A stretch of 64,000 nucleotides of DNA from an uncultured Lachnospiraceae bacterium (GCA_951801245.1 CATOMC010000010.1:1-64000); one strand, 5' to 3'. Positions 34,045 to 43,572 are shown, counted from the first letter of the stretch. A program made the numbers and translations. The notes: generated by a model from the letters alone, not told the origin.

Positions 34045-34899
34045 ATGATTGAAAAAACATATAAAACATCGAAGGGAACGATTCATTATTGGGTCAACAA
34101 GAAGATAGACAGTACAGGTAAGGCATTGGTCTTTTTGCCGGGACTGACGGCTGATCATCGTCTGTTTGATAAGCAGATAACTCATTTTGAACATCAATAC
34201 AATGTCCTGGTATGGGATGCACCAGGACATGCCGCGTCCTGGCCTTTTGAACTGACGTTTGACCTGTTGGATAAGGCCAGATGGTTGGACGAAATTCTGA
34301 TGGTGGAAGGTATTGGGAGACCTGTTATCATCGGGCAGTCTATGGGTGGATATGTGGGGCAGGCGTATGTCCAGTTGTTTCCTGATAAGCTGGCAGGCTT
34401 TATTGCTATTGATTCGGCGCCGTTACAAAGAAAGTATGTAACAAAAGTGGAGTTATGGCTTCTTAAGAGAATGGCGCCGGTGTACCGTTACTATCCATGG
34501 AAACTGCTGCTAAAATCGGGTACGAATGGAGTAGCGGTTTCTTCCTATGGAAGAAAGTTAATGTATGATATGATGATGGTGTATGACATGGACCGGAAGA
34601 GATATGCGAAACTAGCTGGTCATGGGTTTCGTATTCTGGCAGAAGCGATGGAAGCAAATCTTCCTTACCTGATTACCTGTCCGGCGCTTTTGATATGCGG
34701 CATGCAAGATCGTGCAGGTTCTTGTATCAGATATAATAAAGCGTGGAATCAAGATACCAGAATCGAACTTGTATGGATAAAAGATGCCGGACATAATTCC
34801 AATACGGATGCACCGATGGAAACGAATCGGCTGATTGCAGAATTTTGGGTTAATCTTGAGAATGGAAAGTCGATGAAATCAGGCTCCGGAAACGCTTGA
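34045..34899 (+). CDS. Alpha/beta-fold hydrolase
   Basis: 284 residues from ATG 34045 (CGGAGG 12 nt upstream). Classic fold: VFLPGLTADHRLFDKQ (oxyanion loop), VLVWDAPGHAASWPF, the nucleophile elbow VIIGQSMGGYVGQAY with Ser as nucleophile, FIAIDSAP, an acid near CGMQDRAG and the catalytic His in DAGHNSNTDAP. No signal peptide; cytosolic. Similar proteins include esterases, lipases and C-C hydrolases; substrate unknown. It precedes the cysteine T-box, but the two are separate transcripts. Confidence 0.85.
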   Translation: MIEKTYKTSKGTIHYWVNKKIDSTGKALVFLPGLTADHRLFDKQITHFEHQYNVLVWDAPGHAASWPFELTFDLLDKARWLDEILMVEGIGRPVIIGQSMGGYVGQAYVQLFPDKLAGFIAIDSAPLQRKYVTKVELWLLKRMAPVYRYYPWKLLLKSGTNGVAVSSYGRKLMYDMMMVYDMDRKRYAKLAGHGFRILAEAMEANLPYLITCPALLICGMQDRAGSCIRYNKAWNQDTRIELVWIKDAGHNSNTDAPMETNRLIAEFWVNLENGKSMKSGSGNA

Positions 34900-34931
34900 C
34901 AAAATTGTTATCTTTGCATATTCTAAATATT

Positions 34932-35200
34932 GTAGACAGTGAAGGAGAAGAGTACCTTTTAGGTAAGCGCCAGAGAGAATCTGCCGTTGGCTGGAAGCAG
35001 ATTTCGCAAAGCAAAAGGGAAGTGCGCTCCGGAGTCAGACGAGGGGAAAGCCCGCAGCAGCGGGCAAAAGTATCTTCGTCCGGTCAGCCCCGTTACCGGC
35101 TTTGAGTGAAAAACTGCAAGCAGTTTTTAAGTAGAGTGGAACCGCGGATTATTTCGTCTCTATTTCCGGCAGGAAGGGACGTTTAAGCCGCGTTTTTTGA
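34932..35200 (+). promoter_or_regulatory. T-box leader (cysteine)
   Basis: The T-box core TGGAACCGCGG (35137-35147) and terminator (CCGCGG with CCGCG at 35188, then six T) are clear. The upstream stem I region contains AGAGAGAATCTGCCG; the TGC at 34982-34984 is a candidate specifier codon for cysteine, consistent with cysE and cysS downstream. Uncharged tRNA-Cys would stabilise the antiterminator. Specifier choice is inferred from context. Confidence 0.92.
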
Positions 35201-35228
35201 TGTTTGTGGGCAGAGATGGAGGATTGGT

Positions 35229-35957
35229 ATGGGATTTGTCAATCATATTAAGGAAGAAATCCGTGTTGTGAGGGAACGGGATCCGGCCATTCATTCTAAT
35301 ATGGAAGTGCTCCTTTATCCCAGCTTCAAGGTTATGTTTTATTACCGTCTGGCGCATCGTCTGTATTTAAAGAAACGTTATTTCCTGGCAAGATGGATTT
35401 CCCAGAAGGGTGTGCGTAAGACCGGCATCGAGATACATCCCGGCGCACAGATCGGCAAAGGATTTTTTATCGATCACGGTAACGGCGTCATCATCGGAGA
35501 GACCACGGTGATCGGAGATAACGTGACGCTTTATCAGGGGGTGACTCTGGGCGGTACCGGTAAAGAGCAGGGCAAGCGTCATCCCACCATAGGCAACAAT
35601 GTGATGATCAGCACCGGTGCCAAGGTACTTGGTTCTTTTAAAATCGGTGATAACAGTAAGATTGGGGCAGGCAGTGTGGTGCTCAATGAAGTGCCGCCGA
35701 ATTCTACGGTCGTGGGCGTACCGGGGCGTGTAGTCAAGCGTGCTAACAGGAGTCTGCCGCAGGAAGAACTGGATCAGACGCATCTGCCGGATCCAGTGCG
35801 GGAGGACATTATGCTGTTACAGAAGGCCAACGCGGAACTGACGAACCGGCTGATCGATGTGGAAAGGGAGCTGATGCAGCTACAGCGGGCAAAGAACAAC
35901 GATTCGGTATCCGATTTTGATAAGAAGCAGCAAGAAGAGGCAGCACATAAATCATAG
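35229..35957 (+). CDS. cysE: Serine O-acetyltransferase
   Basis: Acetylates serine with acetyl-CoA to O-acetylserine, the precursor of cysteine. 242 residues. The left-handed beta-helix hexapeptide repeat is visible: [57 protein letters not shown] and [15 protein letters not shown]. The catalytic His is in DHGNG. Unusual is a 50-residue charged, coiled-coil-like C-terminal tail ([20 protein letters not shown]). RBS GGAGG. It heads the T-box-controlled operon, 20 bp before cysS. Confidence 0.95.
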   Translation: MGFVNHIKEEIRVVRERDPAIHSNMEVLLYPSFKVMFYYRLAHRLYLKKRYFLARWISQKGVRKTGIEIHPGAQIGKGFFIDHGNGVIIGETTVIGDNVTLYQGVTLGGTGKEQGKRHPTIGNNVMISTGAKVLGSFKIGDNSKIGAGSVVLNEVPPNSTVVGVPGRVVKRANRSLPQEELDQTHLPDPVREDIMLLQKANAELTNRLIDVERELMQLQRAKNNDSVSDFDKKQQEEAAHKS

Positions 35958-35977
35958 TAAGAAAAAGGAGGAACCAC

Positions 35978-37387
35978 ATGAAAGTATATAACACTTTATC
36001 CAGAAAAAAGGAAGAATTTGTACCCTTGAAGGAGGGAAAGGTCAGCATGTATGTCTGCGGGCCTACGGTATATAACCTGATACACATCGGCAATGCCCGT
36101 CCGATGATTGTCTTTGACACGGTGCGCCGTTATATGGAGCATAAGGGCTACGAAGTCAATTATGTTTCCAATTTTACGGATGTGGATGATAAGATCATCA
36201 AAAAGGCCAATGAGGAGGGAACGGATGCTGCTGTGATCTCGGAGCGCTATATTGCGGAGTGCAAGAAGGATATGGAGTCTTTGCATGTGAAACCCGCAAC
36301 CACCCATCCCAAGGCGACCTGCGAGATTGACGGGATGATCGATATGATCAGTACGCTGATCGATAAAGGGCACGCTTATGTTGCGGGGGATGGAACGGTC
36401 TATTTTAAGACCAGAAGCTTTGCAGAGTATGGCAAGCTTTCCCATAAAAATCTGGATGATCTGCGAAGCGGAGAGCGTTCTCTTCTGGTATCCGGTGAAG
36501 ATCAGAAGCAGGATCCGTTGGATTTTGTGCTGTGGAAACCGAAAAAAGAAGGGGAGCCTTTCTGGAAAGCGCCCTGGTGCGAGGGGCGTCCGGGCTGGCA
36601 TATCGAGTGCTCTGTGATGAGTAAGAAGTATCTGGGCGACGAGATTGATATTCATGCGGGCGGTGAGGATCTGATCTTTCCCCATCATGAGAATGAGATC
36701 GCACAGTCGGAGGCGGCTAATGGAAAGCCTTTTGCAAAATATTGGATGCATAATGGATTTTTGAATATTGACAATAAGAAGATGTCCAAATCTCTGGGGA
36801 ATTTCTTCACGGTACGGGATATCGGTGAGAAGTATGATCTGCAGGTGCTGCGTTTCTTCATGCTTTCGGCACATTACAGAAGCCCGTTGAATTTCAGCGC
36901 GGAGTTGATGGAAGCGGCCAAGAACGGTCTGGACAGAATCGTCACAAGCGTGGGTAATCTGAATTTCCTGTTGGAGAGTGCACAAGAGCGCGGGCTGAGT
37001 GAGGACGAAGAGAAGCTTCTTGTGGAAGCAGAGGGATTTGTGGACAAGTTTGACGAGGCCATGGATGATGATTTTAATACGGCAGATGCCGTTTCAGCTA
37101 TTTTTGAACTGGTAAAATTTGCCAATACGCATGCAGACGAGGCAGCCGGCAGCGCCTTTTTGAAAGCCCTGAAAGACAAGATTGTGATGTTGTCTGATAT
37201 TTGTGGACTGATCGTGGAGAAGCAGCCGGAGATGCTGGATGAGGAAATCGAGGCGTTGATCCAGGAGCGGCAAGAGGCAAGGAAGGCGAAGAATTTTGCA
37301 AGGGCGGATGAGATTAGAAATATCCTTACAGAAAAAGGCATCATTCTGGAAGATACGCGAGAGGGAGTTAAATGGAAGAGAGCGTAA
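35978..37387 (+). CDS. cysS: Cysteinyl-tRNA synthetase
   Basis: 469 residues, ATG after AAAAGGAGG. Class I synthetase signatures: the zinc/HIGH region MYVCGPTVYNLIHIGNARP, RPGWHIECSVMS, GGEDLIFPHHENEIAQSEA, and the KMSKS loop NKKMSKSLGNFFTVRD. The C-terminal helical domain ends with RADEIRNILTEKGI. Length and motifs are normal, so a functional enzyme. The T-box coordinates it with cysE. Its end overlaps mrnC by 16 nt. Confidence 0.97.
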   Translation: MKVYNTLSRKKEEFVPLKEGKVSMYVCGPTVYNLIHIGNARPMIVFDTVRRYMEHKGYEVNYVSNFTDVDDKIIKKANEEGTDAAVISERYIAECKKDMESLHVKPATTHPKATCEIDGMIDMISTLIDKGHAYVAGDGTVYFKTRSFAEYGKLSHKNLDDLRSGERSLLVSGEDQKQDPLDFVLWKPKKEGEPFWKAPWCEGRPGWHIECSVMSKKYLGDEIDIHAGGEDLIFPHHENEIAQSEAANGKPFAKYWMHNGFLNIDNKKMSKSLGNFFTVRDIGEKYDLQVLRFFMLSAHYRSPLNFSAELMEAAKNGLDRIVTSVGNLNFLLESAQERGLSEDEEKLLVEAEGFVDKFDEAMDDDFNTADAVSAIFELVKFANTHADEAAGSAFLKALKDKIVMLSDICGLIVEKQPEMLDEEIEALIQERQEARKAKNFARADEIRNILTEKGIILEDTREGVKWKRA

Positions 37388-37812
37388 CGATTTTAGAGGC
37401 GATTAAACAGGAGTTTGGCTGTAAAGAGATTGATCTAAGGACCTATTCACCCCTGACACTTGCCTATATCGGGGATGCGATTTATGAGCTGGTCATCCGC
37501 ACGATCGTTGTGGAACGGGGCAACACTTCCCCCAACAAACTGCACCAAAAGACGGTCAGATATGTCAGCGCCCGCATTCAGGCGAAGCTGATCGACGGGC
37601 TTTTGGAAGAGTTGACGGAAGAAGAACTGGATATTTATAAAAGAGGCCGCAACGCCAAGTCTTATACGACGGCGAAAAATGCCACTGTTATGGAGTATCG
37701 TAAAGCTACAGGATTAGAGGCGCTGTGCGGTTACTTGTATCTGCAGGGCAGGCAGGAGAGACTGCTTTCTCTGATCAAGAAGGCGATTGAAGGATTAGAT
37801 ATGAAAATCTGA
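37372..37812 (+). CDS. mrnC: Mini-ribonuclease III
   Basis: 146 residues; cleaves double-stranded 23S rRNA precursor ends. The RNase III catalytic domain without a dsRNA-binding domain is typical: LTLAYIGDAIYELVIRTIVV, NKLHQKTVRYVSARIQAKL, and the second acidic cluster EEELDIYKRGRNAKSYTTAK. It follows cysS with a 16-nt overlap, the standard arrangement in Firmicutes (cysS-mrnC-rlmB). Confidence 0.95.
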   Translation: MEESVTILEAIKQEFGCKEIDLRTYSPLTLAYIGDAIYELVIRTIVVERGNTSPNKLHQKTVRYVSARIQAKLIDGLLEELTEEELDIYKRGRNAKSYTTAKNATVMEYRKATGLEALCGYLYLQGRQERLLSLIKKAIEGLDMKI

Positions 37813-37884
37813 AGCAGGCAACGGAGTCGAAAACTTTGATCGGGGAGCCTGAGAGTAAGAAAAGTACCGAAGAAAGGGAAAGAA

Positions 37885-37975
37885 CGGAATAAAGAAGAGT
37901 AGAATATGAGAGAACGAAGCCCAAAAGACTGTAACAAGGAAGAGTAGAACATGAGAGAACGAAACCCACAAAAAC
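37885..37975 (+). repeat. Tandem duplication in the rlmB leader
   Basis: GAAGAGTAGAAtATGAGAGA-type sequence occurs twice, at 37896-37923 and 37940-37967, each including an ATG-AGA-GAA-CGA start-like segment and a following CCCA. The first copy encodes only MRERSPKDCNKEE before a stop; the second is in frame with rlmB. Confidence 0.75.
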
Positions 37976-38019
37976 GAAATATAGAAGAACAAAATATGAA
38001 AGAGCAGCAGGGAGAAAGC

Positions 38020-38748
38020 ATGGAATTCACCATAGAAGGCAGAAACGCTGTGATCGAGGCTTTTCGTGCAGGCAAGACCATAGACCGGCTGTATATTCTG
38101 GATGGCTGTAAGGACGGTCCCATTATGACGATCAAACGGGAAGCGTCCAAACAGGCTACTATGATCAAATATGTGTCCAAAGAGCGGCTGGAGCAGATGT
38201 CCGGTGGCGGGAAACATCAGGGCGTTATTGCCAGCGTTGCCGCTTATGGTTATGCGGAGGTAGAGGATATCTTACAGAGAGCCCGGGAAAAGGGGGAGCC
38301 GCCTTTTATCCTGCTCCTTGATGGTGTGGAGGATCCCCATAATCTGGGAGCGATCATCCGGACTGCGAATCAGGCCGGTGCCCATGGGGTCATTATCCCC
38401 AAAAACCGTGCGGTAGGGATTACGGCGACTGTGGCTAAAGCTTCCGCTGGTGCCCTGAATTATACGCCGGTTGCCAAGGTGACGAATCTGGGACAAACCA
38501 TAGGGGAATTGAAGAAAGAGGGATTGTGGTTTGTCTGTGCGGACATGGATGGTACGCCCATGTACCAACTTGATTTAAAAGGGCCCATCGGGCTTGTAGT
38601 AGGAGGAGAGGGAAGCGGTGTAGGACGTCTGGTACGGGAAAAGTGTGATATGTGTGCGGCGATTCCTATGCGGGGAGACATTGATTCCCTGAATGTGTCT
38701 GTGGCGGCAGGTGTGCTGGCCTATGAGATTGTAAGGCAGAGAATGTGA
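38020..38748 (+). CDS. rlmB: 23S rRNA 2'-O-methyltransferase (RlmB-type)
   Basis: SpoU/TrmH-family enzyme that methylates a G of 23S rRNA, 242 residues from MEFTIEGRNAVIEAFRAGKT, preceded by AGGGAGAAAGC. The upstream in-frame ATG at 37951 would add 23 low-complexity charged residues. Substrate-binding N-domain, then the knotted SAM domain: LLLDGVEDPHNLGAIIRTAN (motif 1), GLVVGGEGSGVGRLVREKCD (motif 2), IPMRGDIDSLNVSVAAGVLA (motif 3). It completes the cysS-mrnC-rlmB arrangement. Its stop overlaps the ATG of the SGNH gene by one base. Confidence 0.93.
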   Translation: MEFTIEGRNAVIEAFRAGKTIDRLYILDGCKDGPIMTIKREASKQATMIKYVSKERLEQMSGGGKHQGVIASVAAYGYAEVEDILQRAREKGEPPFILLLDGVEDPHNLGAIIRTANQAGAHGVIIPKNRAVGITATVAKASAGALNYTPVAKVTNLGQTIGELKKEGLWFVCADMDGTPMYQLDLKGPIGLVVGGEGSGVGRLVREKCDMCAAIPMRGDIDSLNVSVAAGVLAYEIVRQRM

Positions 38749-40412
38749 TGAGACGAGTGAATGATATTTTGGCGGTATGTATATTGGTGCTGACGGCGGT
38801 ACTTTTGGCGGCACTTGGTCTGAAAGCGTACTGCACACATATGGAATCGGAAGAGTTGGAGCGGCAGGAAGAAGAGCAGGCTATCGCCGAGGTTTATGCC
38901 CGGAATATGGAGGCGCATAACCGTGTTCAGGAAATGCAGGCGGAGATTCGGGATCTGACCCAGGATCATGGCAAACTGGAGGAGTTTATCGCGCAGCTTG
39001 AGAAGGAAAGTGCTCTCAGGGAAGAAGAGATTACGCATGCGAAGGAGATGGCCATTGAGGAAGGCATGGGTCTTCGCGGAGAGTGGGAGGAAGCGGAAGG
39101 GGACTATTTTCCTGGGGAGGACATGCCGTTGGATGGCGAGAGTGTATCAGATAATGGCAGTGTGTCGGACGACGGGAGCGTGACAGGCAATGAGGCTATG
39201 TCCGGTTACGGGAATGAAGGCGGCGACGTGTCGGGCAACGGCAATGTACCGGAAGGCATGGACGGATCGGGAGGAGAAAGCGTATCCGATAACGGCAGTG
39301 CATCGGATGGCATGAGCGTGTCCGGAAACGGAAGTGTGTCCGGGAATGGCAGTGTATCGGGCAACAAGAGTGTATCCGGCAATGGCAGTGCTTCGGACTT
39401 TAAGAGCGTATCTGGCAATAGCAATGCGAGTGTGTCGGGGAATGGCAGTGTATCAGGGAATGCGGGGACATCCGGCAGCAGAAGGACCGTGTCCGGCAAT
39501 TCTTCATTTGGGATTACACTAGAGGAGCGGCGGGCCGTTCGCAGGTCTCTGGAAGAGACCCTTTTGGTAAACCGGAAGGATCAGGAGCGCATTTCAGACA
39601 GTGAGATAGATTTCACCGGCAAAAAGATTGCCTGCCTGGGGGACAGTATTACGGCGGCGGCCAATCTGGAGTCGGAGGAAAATTATCAGCAATATGCTTA
39701 TCCATCCCGGCTGAAAGAGCTTCTGGGAGCGGAAGAGGTGTATAACCTGGGGATTGGCGGGTCATCCATCGGGCGGTATTGGGCGGATGCTTTTGTGGAT
39801 CGTTATGCGGAGATCCCGGAGGATGTGGATATCATTATCGTTATGGGTGGCACCAATGATGGTTTCTGTCTGTCCGAGAATGAACTGGGAACCTTGGAAG
39901 AGCGCAAATCCCGTACTTTATGCGGGGATCTGGATGAACTTTTCAGGGGATTGAAAGAAAGTTATCCGGATGCGGATATCTTCTTTGCCACGCCTCTGCC
40001 TAATATTTTGCAGGATTATCTGATGCGGGAGCGCAGTTATCTTCTGCCGCAGAAACGGATTGTGAATGTGATGTTAAGGCTGGCACAGGAATATGGCATC
40101 CCTGTCATTGATATGTATAATTCCAACATTCTGGATTCCCACGATGTGGATGTCGTGGAGACGTATATCCCGGACGGAGTACATGGCAATCAGGAAGGCT
40201 ATCAGATTCTGGCGGAGCATTTTGCGGCGGAACTGGTGCGTTACTATGAAGGCGGCGGCCGGGAGCAGATTTCGGGGAACTCCCTCGCACAGGAAAGCCT
40301 TTCAGACAATTCCCTGTCAGGCAATCATGCGGCAGGAAATTCTGAGTCGGGCGATCATGCACCGGGGGATTCTATGTCAGGTAATTCCATGTCAGAAAAG
40401 TCCGATTCATAG
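38748..40412 (+). CDS. Membrane-anchored SGNH/GDSL hydrolase with SGN repeats
   Basis: 554 residues. One N-terminal transmembrane helix (about 7-28), a coiled coil (30-95), a long linker (125-250) built from VSGNGS, VSGN and SDN units, then an SGNH esterase domain: ACLGDSITAAANL (block I Ser), GIGGSSIGRYW (Gly), VMGGTNDGF (Asn) and PDGVHGNQEGYQ (Asp-His). The last 45 residues resume the SGN/SDN repeats (SLSGNH, SMSGNS). Likely an outside-facing deacetylase or esterase acting on wall polymers; substrate unknown. The coupled start (ATGA overlap with rlmB) suggests co-transcription with the rRNA genes. Confidence 0.85.
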   Translation: MRRVNDILAVCILVLTAVLLAALGLKAYCTHMESEELERQEEEQAIAEVYARNMEAHNRVQEMQAEIRDLTQDHGKLEEFIAQLEKESALREEEITHAKEMAIEEGMGLRGEWEEAEGDYFPGEDMPLDGESVSDNGSVSDDGSVTGNEAMSGYGNEGGDVSGNGNVPEGMDGSGGESVSDNGSASDGMSVSGNGSVSGNGSVSGNKSVSGNGSASDFKSVSGNSNASVSGNGSVSGNAGTSGSRRTVSGNSSFGITLEERRAVRRSLEETLLVNRKDQERISDSEIDFTGKKIACLGDSITAAANLESEENYQQYAYPSRLKELLGAEEVYNLGIGGSSIGRYWADAFVDRYAEIPEDVDIIIVMGGTNDGFCLSENELGTLEERKSRTLCGDLDELFRGLKESYPDADIFFATPLPNILQDYLMRERSYLLPQKRIVNVMLRLAQEYGIPVIDMYNSNILDSHDVDVVETYIPDGVHGNQEGYQILAEHFAAELVRYYEGGGREQISGNSLAQESLSDNSLSGNHAAGNSESGDHAPGDSMSGNSMSEKSDS

Positions 40413-40477
40413 CGCTGACCTTGCTACCGTGAAGAGAATGGTGTAAAATGAAAAAAAGCAGGAACAGGAGGAAGGGT

Positions 40478-40756
40478 ATGGATTTTTTCGATAAACTGGG
40501 TGAGACCATCACAGCCAAGGGCAGGGAAGTGTCTGATAAGGCAAAGGATATGGCGGAGATTGCCAGCCTGAAAAGCCAGATCAACACCTGTGAGGATGTG
40601 ATCAAGAAAAACTACATTGAGATTGGCAGGATTTATTATGAGAAGCATGCCTCGGAACCGGAAGAGGAGTATGAGGAGGCTTGTCGTGCCATCACCAATG
40701 CGAAGAACGGTGTTGCGGATCTGGAACAGAAGATCAGAGACGTGAAGGGAATCTGA
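40478..40756 (+). CDS. Small helical protein, unknown function
   Basis: 92 residues from MDFFDKLGETITAKGREVSD, with GGAGGAAGG upstream. Almost entirely helical with a coiled-coil pattern (KDMAEIASLKSQINTCEDVI, ADLEQKIRDVKGI), a single cysteine and no membrane segment. It resembles the N-terminal part of small clostridial proteins that often end in a zinc ribbon, which is missing here. It lies 65 bp after the SGNH gene and before a bidirectional terminator. Confidence 0.7.
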   Translation: MDFFDKLGETITAKGREVSDKAKDMAEIASLKSQINTCEDVIKKNYIEIGRIYYEKHASEPEEEYEEACRAITNAKNGVADLEQKIRDVKGI

Positions 40757-40798
40757 TTTTACTAATTGATTTATGGAGAGAATTGAATCTTGTATAGG

Positions 40799-40826
40799 AA
40801 AAGGGTTGTCGGTTGACAACCCTTTT
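40799..40826. terminator. Bidirectional terminator
   Basis: AAAAGGGTTGTC/GACAACCCTTTT, 12-bp stem with a GGTT loop and A/T runs on both sides, between the convergent small gene and the PBP gene. Confidence 0.92.
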
Positions 40827-40848
40827 CTGGCTTATAGTTTCCTGATCG

Positions 40849-43572
40849 TTATTCTGCCGGCGGCGGCTCCACAGGCTGCGGCTGCTCTGCCGCCTGTTGC
40901 TGTTGTGCGGCCAGAGCGGCCTGTTGCTGTTCTAAGAGTGCCTGTTGTGTGCGCTGCTCCAGTTCCATTCGCTGCATGGCTATTACGGCCTCATAGTTAG
41001 GATCGGAGAAGAACGCCGCATTGTGCGGGCACATGTTGGTCGAAGCGACAGGGGTGGCAACGTTATTGACAGTGCCGTCCGGATCTACGACCTGTGATAC
41101 GGTAGCAGAACCACTCTGCAGTGAAATATCTTCAATCGGGGTCAGTTCCACTACGCCTTCTGCTTTAAAAGGACAGAACTCACTTGCAGGAAGTCCGCTG
41201 TACTGACAGATCTGGCCGGCGTAATGCACGTCACAGGTATCTGTTGGAACCGTTCCTTCCGCAAAGTATTCACTGCGCAGTGTGCCGCCGCATAACCCTG
41301 CAATCGGCAGTTTACCGGAACGGGAACATACGGTGGCCGTCACGATTCCGGAAGGAACCGAGAAGGATTCACTTGGCAGTTCCTCATGAATCTTGGACAT
41401 TACGGCGCGCCATAATTTTTTGGCCAGATTTTTTTCATCACCGGAAAGCTTCACATTGTTATCGAATCCGGCCCATGTGGTTGCCGTGTAGTAGGGCGTA
41501 TAGCCGGAAAACCATACATCGTTATAATCGGAAGTCGTTCCTGTTTTACCGGCGATGGCCATATTGCCGAAGTTGACGGAGCCGCCGGTACCGCTGGTGA
41601 CCACGTCTACCATGGCGTCTGTCAGCAGGAAAGCTGTGGTCTCTTTGATGACCTGCCTGGATTGCGGCATCGTGTTATCCAGAATAATATTGTCGTCATG
41701 GTCTACCACCTTAGTGTAAAGCTTCGGTTTGATGTAGGTACCATGATTGGCAATGCAGGCATAGGCCGCATTCAACTCTTCATTGGTAACACCTTTCGTA
41801 AGGCCGCCCAGAGCCGTTGTCTGCTGGATATCCGAGAAAATCTGACCGTTGATCTCCATGCGGTCAACCACTGTTGTGAAACCAAAACTTTTCAGATAAT
41901 CGAATCCTAACTGCGGCGTGATCTGGGTCAGGGTCTTAACCGTTACCACATTCATGGAATCGCGGATACCGTCTCGCAAAGAAGAGAGGCCGCGATATTT
42001 CTCACCATACCAGTTGGCGACCGGACGTCCTGTGGCATAATTAAAGGGCGCATCATTCATGACGGTTGCCAGTGTGAGGCCGGCGCTGTCCAGAGCCGGT
42101 GCATAGGTGGATACAATTTTAAAGGTGGATCCTGGCTGTCTGACAGTGTCTGTGGCACGGTTTAAGGTGCGGCTGGCGGATTTAGCGCCCCGGCCGCCTA
42201 CCATGGCCACCACATGGCCGGTACTCTGATCCTCCACCACCAGGGAGACCTGCGGCTGTGGGGTCAGGCTGACTCTTTCCCCGTAGACCTCATCACCGGA
42301 GGCCATAGTGGCTTCTTTATAAGCCTCGATGTCCTGATAAGCTTCCTCCTGAGAAGCATAGATCAAATTATATTTGGGGGAACGGTTTTCCCGCCAGTAG
42401 GTACGGAACATTTCCGTACTGATATTTTCACGGTCTCCGTTTGCTCTGTCGATCGTCAATTCATAATTCAGATACCACTTGGTATTGGCAGGAAAATTGC
42501 TTTCGTCCGCAAAGGCATCATCACAAATTTTCTGAATCTTCGGATCTTGCGTAGAGTAAATCTTAAGCCCGCCGCTGTAGAGCAAGGTATAGGCCTGAGT
42601 CTCATTGTAGCCCGCAGCGATCAAATCTTCCAGAACATCATCTATCAGCGCATCCGTGAAGTATGTATTGACGGATGAATCTTCATTATTTTCGGAGTCG
42701 GCAATCTGGATGCGGGCGTAAACGTCATCGGACAGGGCTTCATCACATTCTTCCGGTGTAATAAAGCCCTGATCCCGCATGTCCTCAAGAACCTTTTTGC
42801 GGCGTTTGGCATTCTCTTCCGGGTGCGTGATCGGATTGTAACGTGACGGATTTTGTGTGATTCCGGCTATCACTGCACATTCGGACAGATTCAGCTCATT
42901 GACATGTTTGCCGAAATAGCGTCTGGATGCGGCTTCCACACCCAACGTATTCTGCCCCAGGTTGATGGTATTCATATAATTGATCAGAATGGTGTCCTTA
43001 TCCATGACCTTTTCAAGTTCCAGTGCGAGATACTGCTCCTGAATTTTACGTTTGACCTTATCGGCGAAGGAATCTTCACTAGTCCAGTCTGTGAAGACGT
43101 TGTTCTTCAAAAGCTGCTGTGTAATGGTGCTGGCACCTTCCGAGAAATGCCGGTTCTGGATACCCACGACACCTGCACGGATGATACCTTTGATATCGAT
43201 GCCGTTGTGATCGTAGAATCGAGAGTCCTCGATGGCTACAAAAGCGTTCTGCAGATCCTGCGGCACCATGTCGATGGTGACTGGAATGCGGTTGGAATCC
43301 TGGGACACCAGTTTATCAGTCTGGTTGCCCTCGATGTCATATACAAAAGTGGAAAAACCTGTGGGCGTTACATCAATGTTGCCGATATCCGGCGCAGTGG
43401 CGATAATTCCCTTGAAAATACCGATTCCGGCACTGGCCCCGACAATGGCGATGCCGATCATGGCCAACAGAAATACTTGTATAAAGGTAAAGCCAATCTT
43501 TTTACCCCATTTTTTTCCGGTAGAATTGAGTGCCTGCTGTTTCTTGCGGACACCTCTCTTACTATAGTTCAT
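40849..43572 (-). CDS. Class A penicillin-binding protein (PBP1-type)
   Basis: Bifunctional peptidoglycan glycosyltransferase/transpeptidase, 907 residues, start after AAGGAGGC. A basic N-terminus and one membrane helix (FTFIQVFLLAMIGIAIVGAS) are followed by the GT51 domain (AIEDSRFYDHNG, GASTITQQLLKN, KRKIQEQYLALELEK). The transpeptidase has GSTFK (active Ser), SMN and AGKTGTTSDYND. After it comes a cysteine-containing extension (VTATVCSRSGKLPIAGLCGG, CDVHYAGQICQYSG, FCPFKAE) and a Gln/Ala-rich tail. The eight or so extracellular cysteines are unusual for a Gram-positive PBP. Confidence 0.94.
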   Translation of the reverse strand: MNYSKRGVRKKQQALNSTGKKWGKKIGFTFIQVFLLAMIGIAIVGASAGIGIFKGIIATAPDIGNIDVTPTGFSTFVYDIEGNQTDKLVSQDSNRIPVTIDMVPQDLQNAFVAIEDSRFYDHNGIDIKGIIRAGVVGIQNRHFSEGASTITQQLLKNNVFTDWTSEDSFADKVKRKIQEQYLALELEKVMDKDTILINYMNTINLGQNTLGVEAASRRYFGKHVNELNLSECAVIAGITQNPSRYNPITHPEENAKRRKKVLEDMRDQGFITPEECDEALSDDVYARIQIADSENNEDSSVNTYFTDALIDDVLEDLIAAGYNETQAYTLLYSGGLKIYSTQDPKIQKICDDAFADESNFPANTKWYLNYELTIDRANGDRENISTEMFRTYWRENRSPKYNLIYASQEEAYQDIEAYKEATMASGDEVYGERVSLTPQPQVSLVVEDQSTGHVVAMVGGRGAKSASRTLNRATDTVRQPGSTFKIVSTYAPALDSAGLTLATVMNDAPFNYATGRPVANWYGEKYRGLSSLRDGIRDSMNVVTVKTLTQITPQLGFDYLKSFGFTTVVDRMEINGQIFSDIQQTTALGGLTKGVTNEELNAAYACIANHGTYIKPKLYTKVVDHDDNIILDNTMPQSRQVIKETTAFLLTDAMVDVVTSGTGGSVNFGNMAIAGKTGTTSDYNDVWFSGYTPYYTATTWAGFDNNVKLSGDEKNLAKKLWRAVMSKIHEELPSESFSVPSGIVTATVCSRSGKLPIAGLCGGTLRSEYFAEGTVPTDTCDVHYAGQICQYSGLPASEFCPFKAEGVVELTPIEDISLQSGSATVSQVVDPDGTVNNVATPVASTNMCPHNAAFFSDPNYEAVIAMQRMELEQRTQQALLEQQQAALAAQQQQAAEQPQPVEPPPAE

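Noticed and set aside
34896..35105. 69-codon frame after the hydrolase gene
   Set aside because: It covers the T-box stem region; no coding character, and the T-box motifs explain the sequence.
35996..36985. 329-codon minus-strand frame inside cysS
   Set aside because: Antisense of a complete cysteinyl-tRNA synthetase with all class I motifs.
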